Shown here: positions 48,105 to 59,000 of the stretch, one piece after another
Layout: each line of letters opens with the position of its first letter
Position numbering within the stretch: position 1 is the first letter of the stretch
NCBI RefSeq assembly: GCF_035046505.1
Contig: NC_089823.1
Coordinates: forward strand, 40,038,388-40,102,387
Direction: 5' to 3'
Length of the DNA: 64,000 bases
Source: Tiliqua scincoides
Lineage: Eukaryota > Chordata > Lepidosauria > Squamata > Scincidae
The notes under the pieces: model-generated
What the model saw: only the letters and a program-made list of their open reading frames with translations
What the model was told of the DNA's origin: nothing
Database searches by the model: none
Made by a program: the position numbers and the translations under genes

Positions 48105-48772
48105 GTGTTTCTCAACCAGTGGTACAGGTACCATCAGTGGTACTTGAGGTGGTGTCTGGTGGTACTTGAAGGAACCCCTGGACACTTGGCAGTGTTTCTC
48201 ACCTGCTGCCTAGAGTAGTGTTTCCCAAACTGTGGGTCGGGACCCACTGCATGTGTCGCTAGCCAATTTCAGGTGGGTCCCCATTCATTTCAGTATTAAA
48301 TATATTTTTAATAATATATTAAAAATAAATTAGACCTGATTAGACCATGGTATGTGATTGCATTTGGGGGACTGTTACAGATTTGTACTTTTAACAGGCT
48401 ACTATGTATATACTTTCAACAATGATAGTAAATGGAACTTGCTCCTGGGTAAGTGTGGGTAGGATTGCAACCTAGGATTGTTCCTGCTTGATCATGTCAC
48501 TTCAGGTCATGACATCACTTTTGGTGGGTCCTGACAGATTCTCATTCAAAAAAGTAGGTCCTGGTGCTAAAAGTTTGAGAACCACTGGCCTAGAGTTGTG
48601 TTTCTCTACCAGTGATACAGGTACCACCAGTACCTCAAGTACCAGTGGTATTTGAGGTGGGGTCTGGTGTTACTTGCAGGAACTCCTGGACACCTGCTGC
48701 CTGGCAGCGAGACCAAGAACATGACACAACAAAGAGGCTTGAATGTAGGGGAGGGGACTCACCTTCTCTGAT
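48105..48772. mobile_element. hAT-like AACCAGTGGTAC repeat in two pieces around a younger hAT
   Basis: GTGTTTCTCAACCAGTGGTA and TTGAGGTGGTGTCTGGTGGT at 48.11-48.21 kb are repeated as GTGTTTCTCTACCAGTGATA and GAGGTGGGGTCTGGTG at 48.60-48.77 kb. A third fragment is at 46.03-46.13 kb. The intact element 48216-48587 lies between the pieces. Confidence 0.6.
48216..48587 (+). mobile_element. hAT (Charlie-like) element, copy 3, perfect 8-bp target duplication
   Basis: TAGTGTTTCCCAAACTGTGG at the left and AGTTTGAGAACCACTG at the right. Flanked by GCCTAGAG at 48208-48215 and 48588-48595. Length 372. Interior matches the copies at 40.5 and 43.7 kb. Confidence 0.93.
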
Positions 48773-48775
48773 GGG

Positions 48776-49516
48776 CAGCCCAATCCTGAGCTACCCGGAG
48801 TGCCCAGGTTTGGCGGCACCAAAAAGGGCTGCTGCCGAATCTTGAGCCTCCCGCGCTACCATGGGAGGCTCCTCTGGAGAAGGGGATGTTCGTCCCCTTC
48901 CCCCGAGTAAAGTAAGCAGCTGTGCAATGGGGCTACTCACTTTACCTTGTAAGGTACCTTGTAAGGTTCACTTCACTTGTAAGGAAAAGGCGCTCGTGTA
49001 GGGCATGCAGCCCACCACCACCCTGGATCCTGCGGAGCTCAGCTCCGAAGATCCTCCTCCTCATTTGTTCCCTTACTTTGGGGCTGCATTGCGGCTGCAC
49101 TGCTGCTGGAAAGTTGGATAGAATTGGGCCCTTATTTGGCTTTCCATCAACATTGAACAAATTATATTTTTACCTTTCTTGCTTCACATATATAAACATA
49201 AGGCTTAGAATTTTTTTTAACTTATTCAAGAGTTACAAAGCATTAGGTTAGCAAGTGGCTCCCACCCGCTCCACGGCACGCCTCTTCCCCACCCCTGCAG
49301 GCCTCCCCCACGCCCCCACCTCACGTTCTGCTGCTCTGCGGTCCAGGAGACTGCCGAGCCGCGGAACCTGGGTGACTGCCCCGCTCTAGCCCAGCACCGG
49401 CTGGCGTTGGGCTAGCACTGACGGGAGCCCCGCAGTGAGTCCTGCGAACGTGCCCTATAGCACGTTAGCGACTGGTCGGTGGCACAGAGCTGTGCCGCCA
49501 ACCACAGGATTGGGCT
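48776..49516 (+). mobile_element. GC-rich inverted-repeat element carrying an insert
   Basis: GGGCAGCCCAATCCTGAGCT at the left and AACCACAGGATTGGG at the right. CTCTGAT occurs on both outer flanks, a possible 7-bp target duplication. About 200 bases (49062-49260) interrupt it; the GC-rich sequence resumes at CCCACCCGCTCCACGGCACG. Confidence 0.82.
49062..49260. repeat. Inverted duplicate block B (MITE end plus unique flank)
   Basis: Reverse-complement partner of 38962-39150. It contains a truncated CAATCCTATCC-family MITE (to about 49132) followed by TTATTTGGCTTTCCATCAAC and CACATATATAAACATAAGGC. It lies inside the GC-rich element. Confidence 0.85.
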
Positions 49517-52500
49517 CTGATACAGGCAATTGTAATTTGAAAACATAGATTGTGACTCTTTCTGAGGTAAGCATTGTTCAGTAGCTTTTACGGCTTAACA
49601 AGCATCAAGAATGTAATACTTGCAGATTGTCACAAGATTCTATAGAGAGTAAGTGCTCATAAAAGAGGGTGTTGGTTGACATGGAGACTCCCATTCCGCA
49701 CTAAATCAATGTATTTTTTCATCTGATTTTGAGATCCTTCTTCCTTTGTGTTTAAATAAAGAGCATGCAGGTGCTTAACAGGCAGCCTCAGTTACTGAAA
49801 CATCATATAGAGAATAATAAGTTTATTTCTCACTCAGCTTTACAACAACATGAAGTTACTGGATTATGAAATACAAGAATGAATGAGTGTTCAACAGGTG
49901 GCAGTGCCATCATTCTTATCTAGTTTTCAGTTGTTCTAAACAGAAAATAATGACATACAAAAATATGAAAACATGAAAAGAAAAAGAAGTTTTGAGAGCA
50001 ACACTATCAAGGAAAATACCGCCATAGTGTTCACTAAATGAAGGCTTCTTAGATTAAGTAGGATTTCCCAATTTTTATAAGACAGATTCAGTCTAGGACT
50101 TCTCTGGTCTCTGCATATGGAATTTGCAGTCTGTCACGCTGCAGTCTTATACATGCTTATGTTGAAGTAAGTCTCATTAAACACGGTGGAGCTTATTTCT
50201 GAGTAGACATGCAGAGGATCGCACTGTTAAGCCATTTCTGCCCAACGTTGCATGTACGCAACAGGGATCAAATGTGTATACCTGTGGGCTGGGCAGAATT
50301 GGGTTTTAAAAGACTTTCCAGTAATAGTTTTTGAGACTTCACACTTCAGCAACAATGTTCTCTGCTTCTCTGCGTATCTGAGGCATACTTGTTTGCACTG
50401 AAAACATCTGGGAACGAGGACACAATCCTAACCAATTTTCCAGCACTGAGGTAACAGCAATGCAACTCCGAGGTAAGGGAACAAACATTGCCTTGTCCTT
50501 GTCAATTTTTAAAAAATTGTGTGCCCTTTCCCCCCCCTTTCAGTGCCTCTTCCCTTATCTAGTTTCAAAAGACCTTACAAATACAATTTGATTTTATTCA
50601 AATTACCGACCTCTGCTCTGCATGTCATCATTCAAATCAAAACTATTTTTGGACAATAAAAACATTCTGAAAGCCCCAAAGATTTCCTCATCATGAATGC
50701 AAGTTTTGCAGGCCCCTCTGCTGCACACTCTCCATTTCATTTAAACAGAACAGACATTTTAGTTCCACAATCTCAGTTTCTTTGCTTGCACCCCCTTCCT
50801 TTTCATGGGGGGTTTGTTCTTCAGTTGGAAAAAATTCTGAGGCAGACATTGATGTATTAATCTACCTGTGTTGAACAAGCAGGAAAAGGTAAAGGTTCTC
50901 ATCCATTATTGCATTTTGGGGGGGAAAGGTGTAAGAGACCTAAATGTCAAAGCTATAATGTCAAGAGTGTTTATAATGTCAAGTGATACTTGTTGCATAC
51001 ACCAGCTGCCTGCTGTATTGATCAAACTACTGCTAAAATAATTTCAGATGATATGGCACATTTAATGTGCAACTAAACACAGAGTTCAAGTGAATCTGGG
51101 GGAAAAAATAACCATCCACATTTTAATCAGTAGACTATTGGTCTTTTGCCTTTCATGTATCAGGTGTGATCATTTGCAAGAGACAACAGATGGCACAAAT
51201 TTGTTCATCCTTCAGCTATGTGCAACACAGTTCAGGGCTAATTCTTTGGAAGAGGGATTGGAAGTACTTTTTCAGCCAGTGATACTGAGACTTTGCAAGT
51301 ATTTTAGATGAGACTTTGTTTCCAGTCTTGCCAAATCTCAGAAGGAAGTGTGCTTTGCTTCCCAGCAGCTCTGTGTTTCTCACTAACCAACAAATACACA
51401 ATAACATATTTATTACGCCATATGACCATTATTTAGTAAGAATTTCACTTAAGAGTTTGCACTTATTTATTTTATTTTCACATTTTTGCAAAACTGCCAG
51501 TGAAATGAAAGCTGACCTCCTCAAGCAAATATGAAACAGAATGCTATTGTTTTTGCATTGCACTGAAATCGACTGTAAGTCCACCTATAAGTACCCAGCC
51601 TGGTCTAGCAAAAGATTCCATTTTCCCTTCTGAGTAGCATCAGCAGAAATTGTTACTGCTCACAACACTGAACTAAGGACTTCCAATTCTCTACCAAACC
51701 ACTGAGGAGTGAAGCATAAAAAATGGTGTCTACTCTAGGGTACTTTTTGTGAAGCCCAGTTGAAGCAGGAGTGGCATCGGGAATTGGCCAGCTTGAGCAG
51801 TAGCTCTCAGTCCATCAGAGGGCACCTGTGTCTGGCTGAACCCTGAAGACTGATGGTAGTACTCAAGGTACACTGAGTGCCCATGATAGTGCCATGGGGA
51901 CCTATTGCAGGGCTTTGCCCCAGGGGCTCCTGCTAGCTGGTGCCAGCCCCAGTAGAAGGTAGCCAAGACAACAAGATTCTCAGCTAGTTTTCCAAGACTC
52001 AGGAATGCAGTTCAATGGCAAGTTAAATGTTCACCACCCTGAAAGGTTTTGCTTCCTTTTCCCAATGACTCTCAAGTAGGAATGTGGTTATTGCTTTCTA
52101 GACAAAACCTCATGTATAAGTACAGTCTCATAAAAGTACTGTCAAACTGATTACAATTTATTCTGATAAGAGGCTTGTATTTTTATAAACTGTAGGGAGT
52201 CAGGATTGCGTGAGCCAGGTTTCTTTCAAATCAAAGAAGCAAGATTTCTGTTTAAAGACATGTAAATTAATCTCAGATTACTAAAGTCAATGTTTTGAAA
52301 TGCCTCTTCTGATGTGTTAATTATTTCCTCCAAATGATGGTACTGCATGACCAATGTAAAGCTTCTCAAAAAAGGTTAATTTTTTTTACCATACCAGAGA
52401 GAGGTCTTTTGTTAAAGGAACCCCAAAGCAAAACAGTTGAAACATCAAAGACTGATGTCATTTTAACTTACAGATGTAATGATAATACCAAAGTGGTAAA

Positions 52501-53040
52501 CAGCTTTTCCAAGTAGATACTTATCTTTGGAGCCATAAGCTGATTGAGGTGTTTCCCAGATAATCCATTCCTATTTTAAGCACTGATTAGTGCAAATGTT
52601 AAGTTAATGCAAACCATGCCTCATCCTTAATTGATCTAGAAGGAAGCCAATCCTATCTAATGGTTTATCTCCACATTGCAAATTGCAAGTTAAACAACCA
52701 GTACTTAGAAAGAAGCAATTCATCAGCTCAGTCTCTTTTGAAGATGTCCATTTTGTACCATTGTGAGGTTTTTGTTTTTTTCCAATTACAAGTGTTCATA
52801 GACTCTGTTGATTTGGTGCTGTACTAAATAGCTTTCCTGTTGTAGGCAGAAAAAGTTTTGTGCTCTCACAGTGACTGCCGCATCCACCAGGAGAGGAAAA
52901 CAAGTCCTGATGGACAGGTCTGAAGCGACAATTCTTCTTGGCATTTCTGACATTTCGACCAGTGGATGGAAAGTTCAACATAACATTTACAGGTTTCTTG
53001 CATTGTTCTTGTTATCGCAAGTTCCATGTGAGGCCCCAAA
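49517..53040. other. Intergenic stretch between HJURP and GUCA1C, with GUCA1C 3' UTR
   Basis: No protein gene recognised. A short palindromic MITE is at 50139-50228 (CTGCAGTCTTATACATGC; CATGCAGAGGATCGCACTG) and a truncated CAATCCTAACC MITE at 50418-50510. The GUCA1C 3' UTR should occupy the right part; a - strand AATAAA at 52157-52162 is a candidate poly(A) signal. Confidence 0.5.
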
Positions 53041-53043
53041 GTC

Positions 53044-56000
53044 TCAGATGCTGTGCCTTCTCCCACTTTGTATAACTTTCAGTACATTGGAAAGATCAAA
53101 GCTCTTTGAAATCATTTCGAGGAGAGCCTCATCGCTTTCCACTCCATTAATGAACTCTTCTAGTGTCAATTCGCCTAGAATGAAAACATAAGGGTTTGAA
53201 AACAACGGAAGTAAGTTCAGACAGTAGGAACTGTCCCTTTCAACTACTAACTTTTCAGCATGGATAACACAGGAACTCTCAAAATAAATCCCATCACACT
53301 GCAGGAACATTTAGAATATACCCACAAGACCTGGCAGAGGCAATGTGAGAGTGAGAGAGCCTTTCTATACTATAAAATCAAGTTACAGCCTAAACCTACC
53401 AAACTCCCTGTGCGGAGATGCAGTGACACCAACATATCATCCGCTGAATCGCATGGAGGTGTTTTGGCCATGAGAGGCCTCTTCAGGGAAAGGGAACATT
53501 TTTTCCCTTCCTCCAGAGTAAATCCCTGCTGGCCTGGTGGGGCAACTCATACCTTCACCAGATATATCATGTTAACCTGTGAAGGCAGATCAGTCTTGGA
53601 AGGAGGTTAGGATTCGGCAGGCCCTGCTGCCACTGAACCTGCCTCCTTCCTGATCCCAATCCACCCACCTCCCTGCCCCATCTCTTCCATGTTCCACACT
53701 TGCTCCATTCCACTCCCTCCCTCTGACCCTCTATATGGCCTTAGCTGCAGTGGTGGGCATCCCTGGTCTGCCATCTTTGGACCCAGCCACTCGCCACTTC
53801 CAACAGTGGCCAGTCTGTACTCTCCCGTGTTATCGCATTTGCAACAGTTGGAAAGTGCATTACGCTGCCAGAATGTGCATTCTGGTTATTTAACCGACAC
53901 ATAGGAATGGATCAGAGCAAAATACTGCAGGAGTTGAAACAGATGATGTCAGGGCTGTGCACAAGATCGACTGAAGTGGTTGCCTCATCAAGGGGACAGC
54001 TGCCTCTTCCTCGGATTCTCCGGATTTGAAAAGAGAGGAATGAAGTGAAAGAGAATGGTGGGCTAGAGCAGGGATCTTTGAACTAACCCATGGCAACAGT
54101 TGCTCTGAACCATAGACCCTGGTTGATTTGTTGTCCCTTACTGGGATTCCTTGCCAATTCCAGTGCTGCAAGACAAGCAGCAAAGCCACAGGCTTACCTG
54201 GCCTGCCTGCTGCACTGCCAGCAAATCAGCTTCAAACAATGGGAGCTGCTCAGGAGACTTCTGACTTCCCAGTCAGGGACTTCCCAAGCAGAATGCAGAA
54301 AATGGCATTCTTGCTTCCATTGCAACAGGGATGCTAAGTAACAGTGAAGGAGTTGGTCTGATGGCTGCATCAGTGCAAGAACGTTGCACAGGACTGGGCC
54401 CTCAGTTGGGCTGCATTCCTATTCACAGACTTTTCTTGCAGTAACCCCACTGAACGCAACGGGGCTTCTGAGTATACCCGCCCAAGATTATGCTATTGGA
54501 TTATTTTGTGTATCTGTTAGGTGAAAATTATCTTTTTATCTTCGATGCGTTCCTTTTTTCAGTCTAGCAACTGCAGTTCTTTGAGGAGGCCTGAATCTCT
54601 AACAGTTAATAGTTCTTGGAATTACAATCCCAGGAATTCATGATGTGAAATTAATATAAATCTGGTTTATCGCTCCATCATACGCATATAGAATATATAA
54701 AGTCCAATTAACAGCCCAGTCCTGAGCTGCCCGGGGAGCCCAGGCTCAGCAGCCCTGAGAAGGGCTGCCGCTGGATCCTGCGCCTGCTGAGCTACCGCGG
54801 GAGGCACCTCGGAAGAAGGGGACTTTCCTCCCCTTCCCTCGAGTAAGGTAAGCAGCCCCGCAATGGGGCTACTCACTTTACCGCCGACCAAAAGGATGGC
54901 GGTAAGGTAAAGGTACTTGTGTAGGGTGTGCAGCCCTGCATGACTGCCTTGGATCCTGCAGAGCCTCCCATCCCTACCCCAGGTATGCCTCCAGCCCACC
55001 CCCTCCCTGTGTCACACCTTCCCATCACGCCTCCTCCCCGCCCTCTCTCTGCCCCCGCCAGCCTCTCCCCTCCCCGCCCCTGTCCTGGCCCCCGCTTGCC
55101 ATGACGCTGCTCAGCGGTCCGGGAGACTGCCGAGCCATGGAAGTTGGGCGACCGCCCTGCGCTAGCCCAGCACCAGCCGGTGCTGGGCTAGCACTGGCAG
55201 GAGCCCGGTGGTGAGGCTGGCAAATGTGCCTTACGGCACGTTTGCGACATGCTCGACGGCATGGAGTCGTGCCGCCGAGCACAGGATTGGGTACTAAGTT
55301 CAGTAAGATTTAGTTTCACGTAAAATGTCTTTAGGTTTAATCAATGCATGTCTATTATAGATGAATCCTAAATCATACAAAATTAAAAGATGAGATAGAT
55401 AAGGGATAAAAATAAACTGCAGATTCACATTTTGCTTGAACCGCTTTTGAATTCTACTCCTCTAACTGGGTACCCCGCTAACAGGGTTGCAGGCACTTTT
55501 TCAAGTGGGTGCTCCTCTTTTATTTAGTAGTGGGAGAGTAACTGGCCTGCCTCACCCCAGCAATGTCTTTTTGAGTGGCTGTCTGCTGGTGTTCTTTTGC
55601 ATCTCTTTAGTTTGTGAGCCCTTTTGGAACAGGGAGCCATTAGTTATTTGATTTTCTCTGCTTTGTGACCTTTTTTTTGTTGAAAAGCAGTATATAAATA
55701 CTGTTCATCATCATAATTCACCTTTGCTATACAGTGTAGGCCAATGTTCTGGCTTAATAAAAGGCAATCACTGCATCTCTAGATCAATAGTGAATCACAG
55801 ATAAACTTTCTGGGGGTGTGTGTGGTAAGGTGTTTAGGCAAGTACACAATTACAGTTCTGGTAGTTACAAAATTTTAACATCCAATGAGAAGGAACAAAA
55901 TGAATTAGATGTGACCACAGCTGCCCCATTCATGAGTATGACTGAGACAGGTGCCTCTTACTGGTGGGGGGTGCCAACCTCCACCTGCTCACTCACCTCC

Positions 56001-59000
56001 ACTGCTCCTCTTATTCCTTGGATTGGGAAAAGAAGAGAGGGACAAAGTGAAAGAGGGAGAGTGGAGGAGAGGAGAGTGGTGGGTTAGAGCATCACACTCT
56101 TTCCCAGTCCAGAAATCCTCTTTTACTCCATTCCCTTCTCCAGTCCAGGGAGGGGAAAGTTCACTACATCACCAGGTAAGGGAAGACTGCATTTGGCTCA
56201 CTTCCAGGTGCCAAAAGTGGGCTGGCCTTGAAAGTGGCTGATGTATTCACAGGAAATTGTGTATTACAGGACATTATGAATTTACAGGACATTGAAGAAA
56301 GGATTAAAATATGACCAAACAAACCATACAGAAAAATCAGAATTCCAGAAATACTCGTACACGGAATTCATAGGACACAGTTACACAATGTCCTCTTTCT
56401 TACCCATAGCAGTGCCAAAGTGCGAGATGATCTAATGATGTTAATTAACTTTATTATGGAGTTGACGGACTTGGCTATAGTGGTGCAATTATAGGCTTAA
56501 CATAGACTAAGCAACAGTGAAGTGCCACAGATTTTCTAGTACCCATAACACCAGGAATACATAGGAACAGTGTACTTTCTTAAAAAGGGAAATGAGGGTT
56601 CAGGCCAGCCTAGAAGACACATTTTCTGACTTTGAAAGAAGATTTGGTTATCCAAGAAGTATAAAGGCAGCCTCAGTCTCTTGGAAAGTGCACTTTGCAC
56701 ATGCTCAGAAGCATGTTTATTATTAGTAAAGGCAGCTTTCGTTCTGTGTGCTGCCACTGGCAATCCCTACTCCCCCTAATCAAGGTTTGTTAAAACGTGT
56801 GATGGAGAATTTCTGAATCCCTTCCTTGCCTATTTTCAGGCACAGGCTCCTCCTTCCTTCGTCACTGCAATTCTCTCAGTCAAAGAATGGTTGAAGCACA
56901 TGGAAGAAGCAGCCTTCTCTAGGCAGGTATCCTTGGCTGCTGGCAGCTATTATGAAGGACATCTTCAAGGGCCATTCCATCCATGCTGCTGACTGAGCTA
57001 CACACCTCAGTCCGCCCACACCCCTTCACTGTTCCTCTTCCTACCTGATTCATAAATTTGAGATGTAAAGAGGGGAACAGAGGAGAACAGGAAGAGCATA
57101 GAGAGGTGTGCACTGGCCCTGCTACCTTCATAACAAAGTTTACTGAAGGACTATTTTAGTGTGTTTTCTAATCAATCAATTTAGAAATGTCTTGCAGTTT
57201 GCTCAGTTTTGGTTAGGCCAGCATAAGTCAGATGATATAACTTCTGTGAGGCAGAAATGTTTGTAGCCCTTATGGATTTATCACCAGTTCTTTTGCAAAA
57301 TGTGAAGATAACCACGTTTATTTCAAGGGGGGAAAGTCACTGCAGCTCCATATAATCTTACCGTCATTGTTTACATCTATCTTCTGGAATACCATGCTTG
57401 TGTAGTCCTCAGGAGACATTTCTGAATTGCCGTTGATGGCCTGAACAGCCTGAGAAAGTAGAAATGCAAACAGGTCAAGAGTTGCTGTTCGCCAGATTGT
57501 GAATACAAACTATAGCTATTGCACCACTCAACCTCTGAGGCCTTGTGGGCGAGTGTGCAGAAAGTAGCTTTGATTTCCAATGAATCTCCAGTAATGAGGA
57601 CTGGAGATTACATTAATATTGAAGTCTAAAGGTTTACAGGTCTAATTCCATTTAACTCAAGACCCTATCAATCCATGTGATTTATTGAGAAACACAGCTA
57701 CATTTTAAAATTATGCCTTCAAGAATTTAGTCTTTCAAGATGTACGCTATGTTCTATGTCATTTAAAGAGCAGATTACTTTACTCCTGGAAACCACATGG
57801 TGAGAAGGACTATGCAAATTTTCTCATCACAAATAAACTGGTCTTTGATTTACAGTGCAATCCTATTCATGTCTGCTTAGAAGTAAGTCCCACTGAGTTC
57901 GATGGGAGTCACTCCTAGGTAAGTGTGTATAGGATTGCAGCTGGGCAGCCCAATCCTATTCTTGGCAGGGCCGCTGGGTGCAGTGGTGCCAAAATGGCGA
58001 CCGTTGTATCCAGTGGCCCCACTGAAGCTGCCAGAGGTCTCCTCAGAGGACAGGGACTTTTCTCCCCTTCCTCCAAGGAAAGCCTCAGGCCCTATAATGG
58101 GACTTCTCAAGTCTGCAATTGCTATTTTGCCAGCGCGAACGAGAGAACCTCCATGTCAGACTTTCAGTCTGACATGGAGGATAGGATCCAGCGAAGCATG
58201 ACTCCACCAGTCCCAGCACCCTCCTGGGCTGGTTCCTCCCTCTGCCCCGCCCTCCCGCACCCTCCCCTCCTGCGCTGAAAATCCGCACTGCCTCCAGGCA
58301 GTGCAACTTACCTCTGCGGCATCCTCCGTCCAGTGCTGGGCCCAGCGCTAACTGGCATTGGCCTGGCACCAGTGCTCCCTTCTCACAGGGTGCCATAAAC
58401 ATGCTTTATGACATGCTTACGACATCCGGTGCTGGATGCTAAGGCCAGATTGGATTGGGCCCTAAATCTTCCTAACATAGAGCATGTCGGGGAGAAAATG
58501 GAAAAAAATGCCCGTGAACTGCTATGTTTACTTGTGTGCGTGTGCAAAGCTTGTTTATGTGGGACAAAGGGGGAATCAAAGCATTGAAATTGAATGTATG
58601 TTTTAAATATGCATTACAGATGACTAAATGCAATTGAAAGACTGGACATCTAAATGCTCCTCCATGTAAAATCTTTCTACATGTGGAATACTAGCACATT
58701 AAGAAGAAAGCTGCACCTGAAGTGGTCCAAGGGATCTGTACTACATCCCTGTCATGAATTTTTTTGTCATAGAACTAAACAAGACATCATAATTGAGATG
58801 CTGAAAATTCATGCCACCACAATTCTTCTCCCTATCATTTTTGCAGCATCTTCCATAGATAATGTGTGACAGGACATAATTGCCCTGTCTGTCTCCCTGT
58901 GTGCCCATCCTTTGTCTCCTTACCAGCGGATGTGAGATAGTAACAAGGAGATACACAACAAGCTCATGCCACATATCGGTTGTGTGTTAGGTGTTACCAG

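Noticed and set aside
54710-55296. CpG island suggesting a promoter for a new gene
   Set aside because: The same sequence recurs in at least four places with inverted ends, so it is a repeat.
57923-58278. Frame with [12 protein letters not shown]
   Set aside because: Comes from the hairpin and GC-rich body of a transposon, not from a gene.
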